DNA from: Firmicutes bacterium HGW-Firmicutes-15
GTDB taxonomy: Bacteria; Bacillota; Syntrophomonadia; Syntrophomonadales; Syntrophomonadaceae
Length of the DNA stretch: 64,000 nt
NCBI GenBank assembly: GCA_002840245.1
Contig: PHAA01000017.1
Span: 1 to 64,000 of the forward strand
Reading direction: 5' to 3'
Both the position numbers and the translations under genes were made by a program. A model generated the notes under the pieces. That model saw nothing but the letters and a program-made list of their open reading frames with translations. It searched no databases and had not been told where the DNA came from. Of this stretch, positions 54,299 through 62,885 are shown piece by piece. The number at the start of each line of letters is the position of its first letter. Within the stretch, counting starts at the first letter, position 1.

Positions 54299-55054
54299 CT
54301 AAAAAGACATACCACCATCGACCCGGATAACCTGACCATTTATGTAGGATGCTTCGGGCGAAGCCAAGAAAGCTACCAAAAAGGCTACATCCTCCGGCTT
54401 ACCGAGTCTACCTACAGGGATTTGTTCAACCATTTTGGCACTGACATCGGGACTAAGCTTATTGGTCATATCGCTTTCTATGTAACCAGGAGCTACTGCA
54501 TTAGCAGTGATACCGCGAGGTCCGTATTCCTTAGCTATTGAATACGTAAAGCCTAGCAACCCTGCTTTTGAAGCCGCATAGTGAGCTTGCCCAGCATTGC
54601 CACTCATTCCTACTACCGAAGATATATTTATTATTCTTCCACTTCTCTTTTTTATCATATACTTGAGGGCCACCTTTGAACAATAGAAAGCTGACGACAA
54701 ATTAGTATCAATTACATCATGCCACTGGGTATTGCTCATGCGGATCAGAAGTTGATCTTTATTTATCCCCGCATTGTTAACCAATACATCAATGCCCCCC
54801 AGGCTGGCTACGGTCTTTTCTATCAACTCTGTTGCGCCTTCGGGGGTAGATACATCAGCACCGATTATTACCCCTGATCCTCCTGCGGCTTCAATTATAC
54901 CTAAAACTTCCTGGGCCTGTTCTAAATTTTGAGCTTCATCGCCCTTATTGTAGTAATTTACTGCAACCTTAAATCCTTTTTGGGCCAAGTGTATAGCAAT
55001 GGTCCTACCAATGCCACGTGAACTTCCGGTTACCAATGCCGTCAGCTGGTTCAT
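54299..55054 (-). CDS. fabG: 3-oxoacyl-ACP reductase
   Basis: This is a 251-residue short-chain dehydrogenase. The NADPH loop is TGSSRGIGRTIA; the catalytic Ser-Tyr-Lys are in INISSVVG and AQAHYAASKAG. It overlaps the fabD stop by four bases. Confidence 0.96.
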   Translation of the reverse strand: MNQLTALVTGSSRGIGRTIAIHLAQKGFKVAVNYYNKGDEAQNLEQAQEVLGIIEAAGGSGVIIGADVSTPEGATELIEKTVASLGGIDVLVNNAGINKDQLLIRMSNTQWHDVIDTNLSSAFYCSKVALKYMIKKRSGRIINISSVVGMSGNAGQAHYAASKAGLLGFTYSIAKEYGPRGITANAVAPGYIESDMTNKLSPDVSAKMVEQIPVGRLGKPEDVAFLVAFLASPEASYINGQVIRVDGGMSF

Positions 55055-55974
55055 ATCTCCTTCACCTTCTCCATAAGTTTTTGCAGTGATTTATTATCCT
55101 CTATCTGTCCCAATACTCTGGTACGATCAATTTTTTTAATTAATCCCGAGAGACTGGAACCAGGTCCTATCTCTATAAAATAATCAACCTTGGTCATCAT
55201 GTAGCGAATACTTTGTTCCCAACGCACGGGCGAATATAGTTGCTCCACCAGTAAATTAGGAATATCCAGGGCTGAATTCTCTTGAGCATTTACATTGGAA
55301 ACAACCCCGGCAACTGGTTCATGGAACCTCACCTTGGCAATTTCTTCGGCAAAACTAAGGGAACAATCCCCCATTAGGGGACTATGGGAAGGGACACTGA
55401 TGGCCAGCATTTTGGTTTTGGCCCCTGCTTGTTTGAGAAGTCCGGAAGCTTCCTCTACCGCACCCTTTTCACCTGATATAACCAGCTGTCCAGGGCAGTT
55501 GTAGTTGGCTACCCTTACTATTCCCTCCACTTGACTACAAATATGCTCAACTACGGCATTATCCATACCTATAACTGCTGCCATAGCACCAGTTCCCAGT
55601 GGAACCGCTTCCTGCATCAAAGCCGCTCTAGTCATAACTAGTGGCAAAGCTTCTTCCAGGCTAATTGCGCCTGCCGCTGTTAAAGCGGTGTATTCTCCCA
55701 GACTCAAACCAGCCATAAGCTGAGCTGATAGTCCATGTTTTCTGGCTACCGCAAGACATGCCAAGCTCGTTACCAGGATAGCCGGTTGTGAATAAACAGT
55801 TTGATCCAACAACTCTTGGGGACCTTCAAAGCAGATTGAACTTAATTTATATCCACTTATATGATCAGCGGTGGCAAAAACTTGAGCCGCTTCCTCAAAG
55901 GAATCAGCAAGCTGTTTACCCATGCCAACATATTGGGAACCCTGTCCAGGAAACACAAATGCCATTTTTAACAT
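55051..55974 (-). CDS. fabD: Malonyl-CoA:ACP transacylase
   Basis: This is a 307-residue enzyme charging ACP with malonate. FVFPGQGSQYVGMG opens the fold, and the catalytic serine is in LAGLSLGEYTAL. It overlaps fabK by 7 bases. Confidence 0.96.
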   Translation of the reverse strand: MLKMAFVFPGQGSQYVGMGKQLADSFEEAAQVFATADHISGYKLSSICFEGPQELLDQTVYSQPAILVTSLACLAVARKHGLSAQLMAGLSLGEYTALTAAGAISLEEALPLVMTRAALMQEAVPLGTGAMAAVIGMDNAVVEHICSQVEGIVRVANYNCPGQLVISGEKGAVEEASGLLKQAGAKTKMLAISVPSHSPLMGDCSLSFAEEIAKVRFHEPVAGVVSNVNAQENSALDIPNLLVEQLYSPVRWEQSIRYMMTKVDYFIEIGPGSSLSGLIKKIDRTRVLGQIEDNKSLQKLMEKVKEI

Positions 55975-56915
55975 GGGAAGCCTCCTAATTTATCCAGAAT
56001 TGCAAGCGCTTCAGCCATGATTTCCTCTACAATTTCCGCGGAGCTTTGCACCTTTTTAACCAAGCCGGATACTTGGCCGGCTAAAATACTGCCGTTTTCC
56101 ATGTCACCTTCTACCGCTGCCAAAGGGTAACGCCCGGAGCCAAGCTTAATCAGAACTTCTTGATCAGCTCCAGCTTTTTCAACTTTAAGATACTCACGAG
56201 TAAAGCTATTCTGTATAGCTCTTACTGGATGACCAGTAGATGTGCCACATACTACTGTAGATCGATCCCTAACTTTGATTACTTTTTCCTGATAAGCAGG
56301 GTGAACATTGGCCTCCAGAGCACAAATAAATCTAGTACCCAGTTGAGCACCTTGGGCGCCTAGGGCTAGAGCAGCCACTATACCTCGCCCATCTGCAATT
56401 CCTCCAGCGGCAATAATAGGAACTTTCACTTCATCGGCAACCATGGGAACTAAGCACATCGTAGTCATTTCGCCCACATGTCCACCCGATTCTGTTCCTT
56501 CAACTACCAGGACATCTGCTCCTAACCGCTCCAAACGGCGTGCCAATGCTACCGAGGCAACCACAGGCATAACCTTTATCCCAGCTTCCTTAAGCATCGC
56601 TATAAATGGTCCTGGATTTCCACCACCAGTAGCGACTACAGAAATTCTTTCATGAACAATCAATTCAATATTTTCTTTCAAATAAGGCGAGGTAAGTACC
56701 AGATTTACGGCAAAAGGACGGGATGTTATTTCCCTGGCGGTCCGAATCTCTCCCTGTAACCATGATGCTGGAGCATTGCCGCTCCCAATGGTCCCCATAC
56801 CACCTGCCTCGGAAACCGCTGCTGCCAGCTTTCCTCCCGCAATCCATGCCATGCCTCCTTGGATAATCGGATATTTAATATCCAACAAATCACAAATGCT
56901 AGTATGGATAAGCAT
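55968..56915 (-). CDS. fabK: Enoyl-ACP reductase II (FMN)
   Basis: This is a 315-residue FMN-dependent enoyl-ACP reductase of the FabK type found in Clostridia and streptococci in place of FabI. IKYPIIQGGMAWIAGG and GTRFICALEANVH are the flavin/phosphate sites. GTESGGHVGE lies near the substrate side. It starts just before the fabH stop, inside the operon. Confidence 0.94.
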   Translation of the reverse strand: MLIHTSICDLLDIKYPIIQGGMAWIAGGKLAAAVSEAGGMGTIGSGNAPASWLQGEIRTAREITSRPFAVNLVLTSPYLKENIELIVHERISVVATGGGNPGPFIAMLKEAGIKVMPVVASVALARRLERLGADVLVVEGTESGGHVGEMTTMCLVPMVADEVKVPIIAAGGIADGRGIVAALALGAQGAQLGTRFICALEANVHPAYQEKVIKVRDRSTVVCGTSTGHPVRAIQNSFTREYLKVEKAGADQEVLIKLGSGRYPLAAVEGDMENGSILAGQVSGLVKKVQSSAEIVEEIMAEALAILDKLGGFPC

Positions 56916-57908
56916 TTAATCCCTCCCCCAGCGCAGTATAGCACCTCCATATGTAAGACCGGTTCCAAAAGCCACCATAAGGATATTGGCTCCATTTTTG
57001 ATCGGGTGTTTTTCATTGTGCTGGGCTAAAGCCACCGGGATGGAGCCGGCCGAAATATTACCACAAAGATCCAGATTTATAGCCACTTTTTCCGGGGGCA
57101 GCTTCATGCGCCGCATTGCACTTTGAATTATGCGCAAATTGGCCTGATGCGGCACAAAAAGGTCAATATCGTCGTAAGTTAATCCCGCTTTACTCAGCAA
57201 TTCTGCAGTAGTCTGAGCAACAATTTTAGTGGCGAATTTGAATATCTCATTGCCGTTCATCCTAAGATAATGCAAGCGTTTTTCCACGGTCTCATGGGTT
57301 GCCGGCAAGGCTGAACCCCCGGCGGGCATATAGAGGAGTCCTGCTCCGGTCCCGTCGGCGCCAATACTCGTGCTAAGAATGCCGCATTCGCCTTCTGATT
57401 TGCCCAGCACCATTGCCCCGGCGCCATCACCAAAGAGAATGCAGGTATTACGGTCGGTATAGTCGATGACCGAGGATACAACATCGCAGCCGATAACAAG
57501 AATATTATTTACTTCAGGCGATAGTAGGAACTTCTCCGCCACCGTCAGAGCATATACAAAACCGGTACAACCGGCTGCCAGGTCAAAGGCTGCCGCATTT
57601 TTTGCTCCCAGCAAAGCTTGCACGATACAAGCCGTAGAAGGGAATGGCATATCCGGCGAGGCGGTAGCCAAAATGATAAGATCCAGCTGCAGCGGATCTA
57701 TCTTGGCATCCTGTAGGGCTCTGCGAGCTGCTTCCACTGAGAGGTCAGAGTTTTTGCCCCCCGGCTCCACTATTCTTCGTTCTCTTATCCCAGTTCTTTC
57801 AATAATCCATTCGTTGTCAGTATCAACCATCTTCTCCAAATCGTGATTGCTGAGAATTTTATCTGGCAGACAATAGCCAACTCCAAGCACTTTAGTTTTC
57901 ATTTGCAT
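56916..57908 (-). CDS. fabH: 3-oxoacyl-ACP synthase III
   Basis: This is a 330-residue condensing enzyme that starts fatty-acid synthesis. The catalytic cysteine is in DLAAGCTGFVYAL and the histidine and asparagine in HQANLRI and NGNISAGS-like sites. It heads the nine-gene operon fabH to accA, after a 115-base control region with an 18-bp palindrome on the far side. Confidence 0.96.
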   Translation of the reverse strand: MQMKTKVLGVGYCLPDKILSNHDLEKMVDTDNEWIIERTGIRERRIVEPGGKNSDLSVEAARRALQDAKIDPLQLDLIILATASPDMPFPSTACIVQALLGAKNAAAFDLAAGCTGFVYALTVAEKFLLSPEVNNILVIGCDVVSSVIDYTDRNTCILFGDGAGAMVLGKSEGECGILSTSIGADGTGAGLLYMPAGGSALPATHETVEKRLHYLRMNGNEIFKFATKIVAQTTAELLSKAGLTYDDIDLFVPHQANLRIIQSAMRRMKLPPEKVAINLDLCGNISAGSIPVALAQHNEKHPIKNGANILMVAFGTGLTYGGAILRWGRD

Positions 57909-58035
57909 ATTAATACCTTTCTAAGCGTATTTGCTTTAGTTATAACAGTAGAATTATAATATTTTAAGATAATCAACCTGAAAGTACAATACTTGGGATA
58001 AGTTTAAACAGTGATAGGTCATCTTGTCAATAAAG

Positions 58036-58053
58036 TATCAGAATATTCTGATA
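58036..58053. promoter_or_regulatory. 18-bp palindrome between fabH and the second FabK-like gene
   Basis: The sequence TATCAGAATATTCTGATA is its own reverse complement over 18 bp. It lies between two divergent units that both concern acyl-ACP or flavin oxidoreductase chemistry. I take it as a likely operator for a dimeric regulator, but the regulator is not known from the window. Confidence 0.55.
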
Positions 58054-58269
58054 TTCTCGGTGTTTTTATGGTATAATTCATCCGTTCTGGTAGTCATAAT
58101 AATACTATTGTTGTATCATTATTATGAACGGCTAATATGTATTAATGCAAACTGTACCAGCTCTGCCCAACCGGCTAATGATAGCATATACATTGATAAG
58201 GTCAGTTATGCGTATTTCAAACTAGACACTAATGATTATGAACATATAATAATGATAAAGGAGAATGGT

Positions 58270-59361
58270 ATGAGCATCAGACCTTTAAAAGAATTGCAAA
58301 TTGGCGATTTAATTGCCAGAATTCCCATTGTTCAAGGAGGTATGGGAGTAGGAGTATCTATGGCCGGACTGGCCTCAGCGGTAGCCAACGAGGGTGGCAT
58401 CGGGGTAATTGCTGCCGCAGGTATCGGAATGCTGGAACCGGATGGTTACACAAATTTCCTTGAAGCCTGCAAAAGACGTTTACGGGCTGAGATTCGTGAA
58501 GCCCGCCAGGCAACCTCTGGAATTTTAGGGGTTAATATTATGGTAGCCTTATCTAATTTCGCTGATATGGTTACAACATCTATTGAGGAAGGAATTGACA
58601 TCATCTTTTCCGGGGCTGGACTTCCCCTTACCCTCCCCAAGTTTTTAGATGGAAACCATAAAACTAAGCTAGTTCCCATTGTGTCCTCTGGCAGAGCGGC
58701 TGCTCTCATCTCCAAGAGATGGCTGAACAACTACAATTATCTGCCTGATGCCATCGTAGTAGAGGGTCCAATGGCAGGAGGTCATCTCGGCTTTAAGGCT
58801 GAGGAAATTAGTAATCCAGGTTATTCTTTAGAAATGTTGGTTCCCGAAGTAATCAAAGAAATGAAGCCATTTGTAGACAAAAAGCAAAAGGCTATCCCAG
58901 TAATAGCTGGCGGGGGTATATATAATGGCGAAGACATCTATAAATTTATAGAGTTAGGGGCAGACGGGGTACAGATGGCCACCCGTTTCGTTACCACTCA
59001 TGAATGCGATGCATCAATAAAATTTAAACAAGCCTATCTTGATTCGAGTGTAGATGATGTTCTAATTATCAAAAGCCCTGTAGGAATGCCGGGTAGAGCC
59101 TTGCGCAACGAATTTATTGATGATGTGCTTGCCGGCAAAAAAACGCCCTTTAAATGCCCCTATCATTGCATCGTAACCTGCGACTATCAAAACAGTCCCT
59201 ATTGTATTGCCATAGCCTTAATGAACGCCCAGAGGGGTAATATGAAGCACGGATTAGCCTTCGCTGGAGAGAATGTTCACCGCTGTGAAGAAATTACTTC
59301 AGTTAAGGAATTGATGGATAGTCTCGTTAAAGAATACCAAGAGGCAGCTCAAAACGCTTAA
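58270..59361 (+). CDS. FabK/nitronate monooxygenase-family flavoprotein
   Basis: This FMN protein of about 363 residues is related to fabK by PIVQGGMGVGVS and GGHLGFKAEE. Unlike FabK it ends with a cysteine-rich block (FKCPYHCIVTCDYQNSPYCI, about 298-317) with CxxxCxxxC spacing plus one more cysteine, seen in a nitronate-monooxygenase subgroup. That may bind an iron-sulfur cluster. Its substrate could be nitronates or enoyl thioesters. The ATG at 58270 is supported by AAGGAG 6 bases ahead; the longer frame upstream is not conserved-looking. Confidence 0.85.
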   Translation: MSIRPLKELQIGDLIARIPIVQGGMGVGVSMAGLASAVANEGGIGVIAAAGIGMLEPDGYTNFLEACKRRLRAEIREARQATSGILGVNIMVALSNFADMVTTSIEEGIDIIFSGAGLPLTLPKFLDGNHKTKLVPIVSSGRAAALISKRWLNNYNYLPDAIVVEGPMAGGHLGFKAEEISNPGYSLEMLVPEVIKEMKPFVDKKQKAIPVIAGGGIYNGEDIYKFIELGADGVQMATRFVTTHECDASIKFKQAYLDSSVDDVLIIKSPVGMPGRALRNEFIDDVLAGKKTPFKCPYHCIVTCDYQNSPYCIAIALMNAQRGNMKHGLAFAGENVHRCEEITSVKELMDSLVKEYQEAAQNA

Positions 59362-59402
59362 AGTGCCTGTCATTTCAAAAATTAATTTGCCCAGTGAATC
59401 GA

Positions 59403-59437
59403 ATGCCCTCCTACTCTTAGTCAGTAGAAGGGCATTT
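59403..59437 (+). terminator. Terminator after the FabK-like flavoprotein gene
   Basis: ATGCCCTCCTACT and AGTAGAAGGGCAT form a 13-bp stem with one mismatch and a 7-base loop, followed by TTTTT. It lies 41 bases past the stop. Confidence 0.82.
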
Positions 59438-59525
59438 TTACGTAGAGGGGGCCGTTTCATCTTTACACACTTAATTCCGTGAACTAGGACGTGAAAAAGG
59501 ACCTCCCCCTACACGCCTACACGCC
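59438..59525. repeat. Degenerate GC-rich inverted repeat
   Basis: GTAGAGGGGGCCGTTTCA (59442 on) faces GTGAAAAAGGACCTCCCCCTAC (about 59491-59512) as an imperfect inverted repeat. ACACGCCT is then directly repeated. Its GGGGG...CCGT core recalls the 12439-12494 palindrome. It may be a dispersed palindromic element. Confidence 0.5.
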
Positions 59526-59987
59526 TTAGCATAAAGTTAAATGATCTATTCCCTGTATTTCTCCCAGCTGGTTTTTCAAGAAATCAACTTGATCTTCGCC
59601 CGTATTGTTTATCAGTAATACGTATTTGCCTTGCTCAAGCCACTCTTCCATCAGTCTTTGTCCTTCATCACCTATGCCCATATCGTTGCAAACTACATCC
59701 AGCCCACCCTCCGGTGCTTGCGCCGAATCAGCCAGATATCCATAAGCAGGCCCAATGGAAGCAATTAAGCCCAGAGATGGCAGTTCAACCACTCCTGCAT
59801 CAAAAGGTTGCCTATCTACATTTTGTCCGTTGGTATCGGAAATAATGTTGTCCAGCCAATGTACCTTTTCCTCGTTACCTGTAAATATAATCGAAGCGTG
59901 TTCTTCAAATCCGCGGTTTCTTAAATCAGCGAGCACGGATTTGGCCATTCTTAGGTGATCAGCGGTACCTATCATGTTTATTGTCAA
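59526..59987 (-). CDS. Unknown protein with Asp/Gly-rich C-terminal half
   Basis: This soluble protein has about 153 residues. It opens with MIGTADHLRMAKSVLADLRNRGFEEHASIIF, then a VDRQPFDAGVVELPSLGLIASIGPAYGYL stretch (both quoted in part), and a helical C terminus. A TTG at 59987 (GGAG 8 bases upstream) is preferred over the longer GTG. I do not recognise a family with confidence. It is co-directional with feoA about 100 bases upstream, but no shared function can be inferred. Confidence 0.7.
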   Translation of the reverse strand: MTINMIGTADHLRMAKSVLADLRNRGFEEHASIIFTGNEEKVHWLDNIISDTNGQNVDRQPFDAGVVELPSLGLIASIGPAYGYLADSAQAPEGGLDVVCNDMGIGDEGQRLMEEWLEQGKYVLLINNTGEDQVDFLKNQLGEIQGIDHLTLC

Positions 59988-60086
59988 TTGATTCACTCCA
60001 TTCTGCCTTGTTTATTCCTTAGCCCTAATTTAAAAATCAGAAAATTATCTTTATAGGTTTATAGTTGGCAATAATAGATATTCTAT

Positions 60087-60308
60087 TCATACCGCTTCCA
60101 CCTTAACTTTGTCAGCAATTGATCTCCCCAAAGCAACATTAGCATTACCAACTTTAATTACCAGAGGCCCTTTAAACGGATGCCGGGTAATAAGTTGTAA
60201 TTCAGCACCTTCCATAATACCAATCTCGAACAGTCTTTTTTCCGCCCCTCTTCCTTCTATCTTTAAGACCTTAACTTTCTGTCCAATATCTAAATTATTT
60301 ATATTCAT
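60087..60308 (-). CDS. feoA: FeoA
   Basis: This is a 73-residue SH3-like protein acting with FeoB in ferrous iron uptake. It has the family's EKRLFEIGIMEGAELQLI and VALGRSIADKVKV blocks. It follows feoB after 18 bases; in many genomes the order is feoA before feoB. Confidence 0.93.
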   Translation of the reverse strand: MNINNLDIGQKVKVLKIEGRGAEKRLFEIGIMEGAELQLITRHPFKGPLVIKVGNANVALGRSIADKVKVEAV

Positions 60309-60326
60309 TAACTCATCAACTCCTTA

Positions 60327-62099
60327 CTATGGTAATAACAGATTTAATAAAAACCCGACCGTAAACGAAGTTGCCAAACCCATAGCAATTATCTTTACCA
60401 GATTTTTTAGCCCTAACTCCCGAATTGTCATAACAATAGCCGGCAAACAAGGTAATGATAATGCTATCATAGCTATAGCAATAGTAGCTTCACGAGATGT
60501 CAGCGGCAGATTTATCAGAACTATTGGAGCCAGGTAACGCTGAAAAATTGTTATCAGAACTGCCACCAGGGCTTCAGCTGGTATTCCGAAAAGAGCCCTG
60601 CTAAAACCATCCATTCCCCGAAAATATTCCAAAGCTCCCGAGTCCATCAGCATCCTTATGCCTATGTTCATCACCAGCAGAAGTGGCAGTACCTCGGTAA
60701 AAAATCCTGTAAATCGCATATTAGTCTTGTTAATGACATTACTAATTAACGGAACTCTGAGTGGAGGTAGTTCATATATATATTCCTCCCGAGGTATTAG
60801 CCGGCTGAGTATAGAAGAAAGAATAGCAAAAACCAGTAACATCGTTCCAATAATGACTGGCAGAGAGGCATTAAATGCTGCAATGACTGCAGCCAAAACC
60901 CCCAGCGTTGCAGAACAGGGAATAACTATACTCAATAGGGTTACAACGATAAAGCGCTGTGCCTGATTCGGCATGATACGACTGGCTACAATCGCCGGTG
61001 TTCTGCATCCAAAACCTATAGCTAACGGGATAATTCCTTGACCGGAAAAACCAAACAAGCTGCCTACCCTTTCTAATGCCACTGAATAACGAGGTAATAA
61101 GCCCGTGTCTTCCAGTATCGCCATGAAAAAACCTACTACCAGCATTGCTGGCATTATAATGGTAAAAGGAATAATCAAACCCTCAGGGATGGCTTTCGCA
61201 AATATGGAACTGAGCCATCCAACCGGCAGAATGTTCTCAATAAATGTTTCAATAAAGAGTCCTAACGGGTGTAAAAGCATATTTATCGGCCCTTCACTCA
61301 AATCAATAAATTTTAATAAGGTATAAAACCCAAGATAAGCAATGATGAGTAACAGAAAAGAGCCCAGAACTGGTCTATCATATATCCTTTCAATTTTATC
61401 CAGTCTCATTTTTTGCCTAGCACTTACTCTTTTGCTCACCATTTTGGAAGTTCTGCGGGCCTCTTCAGCCCTCTGCAGATCAGCCTCACTCATGCAATCA
61501 CCAGTATGATCTGAGCAGCGAAAACAATTTCCAGAGCAGTTATGTTCACTATTTAGATTGATGGTATATGTTTTACGATTTTTATCATTATGATCGGTTT
61601 TACTGATATTTTTAGGCCCGATATATTCCTCCATAGTTTTAATAAACTCAAAAAAACCTTCCCCGCTGGTAGCTGAAAAAGGAATTACCAGACAGCCTAA
61701 CCTCTGGGCAAGAAGCTTAACATCAATGTTCATACCCAAACTGCGAACCATATCTATTTGATTAAGTAAGATAATCAACGGTTTACCCAAAGTCAACAGT
61801 TCATTCGTTAGAACCAGATTCCTCTCCAGATTACTGGCATCAACAATGTTTAAGATAATATCGGCTTGTTCTTCTTCCAACAATTCTCGTACCACCCGCG
61901 CCTCATCAGCAACGGAAAATATTGAGTATACACCCGGCGTATCATATATATAAAACTCCCGGCCAGCAATAATCATCTTGGTTTTACAGGTTTCAACTGA
62001 AGTTCCAGCATAGTTGGATACAAATATTTGGCTGCCAGTTAGTCTATTTAAAACTGCACTTTTCCCGACATTGGGATTACCTATAGCAATTATTTTCAC
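60327..62099 (-). CDS. feoB: FeoB ferrous iron transporter with Cys cluster
   Basis: This 590-residue membrane GTPase is shorter than most FeoB (about 650-770). The G domain has GNPNVGKSAVLN, TPGVYS and LNQIDM. Before the first membrane helix a cysteine group CSGNCFRCSDHTGDC (about residues 188-202, pattern CxxxCxxC-x6-C) lies in the linker. Then come membrane helices with gate motifs (FGFSGQGIIPLAIGFGCRTPAIVASRI). GTG at 62099 is chosen because AGGGG lies 8 bases ahead. It is preceded by a Fur box. Confidence 0.93.
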   Translation of the reverse strand: MKIIAIGNPNVGKSAVLNRLTGSQIFVSNYAGTSVETCKTKMIIAGREFYIYDTPGVYSIFSVADEARVVRELLEEEQADIILNIVDASNLERNLVLTNELLTLGKPLIILLNQIDMVRSLGMNIDVKLLAQRLGCLVIPFSATSGEGFFEFIKTMEEYIGPKNISKTDHNDKNRKTYTINLNSEHNCSGNCFRCSDHTGDCMSEADLQRAEEARRTSKMVSKRVSARQKMRLDKIERIYDRPVLGSFLLLIIAYLGFYTLLKFIDLSEGPINMLLHPLGLFIETFIENILPVGWLSSIFAKAIPEGLIIPFTIIMPAMLVVGFFMAILEDTGLLPRYSVALERVGSLFGFSGQGIIPLAIGFGCRTPAIVASRIMPNQAQRFIVVTLLSIVIPCSATLGVLAAVIAAFNASLPVIIGTMLLVFAILSSILSRLIPREEYIYELPPLRVPLISNVINKTNMRFTGFFTEVLPLLLVMNIGIRMLMDSGALEYFRGMDGFSRALFGIPAEALVAVLITIFQRYLAPIVLINLPLTSREATIAIAMIALSLPCLPAIVMTIRELGLKNLVKIIAMGLATSFTVGFLLNLLLP

Positions 62100-62120
62100 G
62101 CTTATCACCCCTATCGATAC

Positions 62121-62140
62121 TAATAATCATTATCATTATT
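62121..62140. promoter_or_regulatory. Fur box upstream of feoB
   Basis: TAATAATCATTATCATTATT is a close match to the 19-bp Fur consensus read in either strand. It lies 22 bases before the feoB start and 15 bases after the fur stop. Confidence 0.72.
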
Positions 62141-62154
62141 CAGTCAACGAATAA

Positions 62155-62586
62155 TTATTTTCTACTGCACTCAGGACAATAAGCGTAAATCTTCAATTGG
62201 TGGTTAACAATTTCAAATCCATCTTTTTCCAAGTGTTTTTCCAGGCTATCCAGCAGGCCTTCCTCTACTTCAAATATCCTGCTGCAGGCTATACATAATA
62301 TATGAAGGTGTTGGTGTTCTGCCTGATCCGAAAGTTCGTATCGATATTTACCCTCATCAAAAATAGTTTTATAAAGAACTTCAATGGCGGCCAAACGTTC
62401 CAGCGTACGGTAGACAGTTGCAATCCCTAGGTGAGGCACTTTTTGCCGGGCTTCATATAACACCTCTTCAGCAGTAAGGTGTTCTCCCCTTTTATTCTGC
62501 ATTACTTCCAGCACTGCTTTCCTTTGCTGGGTCAATTTATATTCTGCTTTTTCTAATCTTTCTTTTATTCCTTGCTCCAACATCAT
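62155..62586 (-). CDS. fur: Fur-family iron-responsive regulator
   Basis: This is a 143-residue repressor with an N-terminal winged helix (LTQQRKAVLEVM; ATVYRTLERLA) and a C-terminal metal/dimer domain. HQHLHILC and the CIAC and CPEC pairs are likely metal sites. Two Fur boxes in this cluster, before itself and before feoB, point to Fur and not Zur or PerR. It heads a fur-feoB-feoA unit. Confidence 0.92.
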   Translation of the reverse strand: MMLEQGIKERLEKAEYKLTQQRKAVLEVMQNKRGEHLTAEEVLYEARQKVPHLGIATVYRTLERLAAIEVLYKTIFDEGKYRYELSDQAEHQHLHILCIACSRIFEVEEGLLDSLEKHLEKDGFEIVNHQLKIYAYCPECSRK

Positions 62587-62600
62587 ATATCACCCCAATA

Positions 62601-62617
62601 ATGATAATCATTATCAT
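62601..62617. promoter_or_regulatory. Fur box upstream of fur
   Basis: ATGATAATCATTATCAT is a perfect 8-1-8 palindrome matching the Fur consensus core. It lies 15 bases before the fur start, giving autoregulation. Confidence 0.8.
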
Positions 62618-62885
62618 ATAAACATTATATGTTATTCCAGCCACTTTGACAATAAATTTATATAAGCATATCTGCCAATTGTGATAGATTTATAGTTACA
62701 AATAGTGTTATCCAGTAATTCGTGAAATGTTCCCTAAAGAATTGCCCAGCAACAAAACCGGGCAAGTACGGGTATTCACAAAAAGGTTACCATCCCAGAA
62801 AAAATATCCTATTGCAGGTTATTCGCCCTAAATGGCGAAGATATACAAACAGTGTAATTATGAAACTATGATAGGAGGCATGGGT

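Noticed and set aside
60109-60537. A 142-codon open frame on the plus strand
   Set aside because: It runs opposite both feoA and the end of feoB, which have clear motifs.
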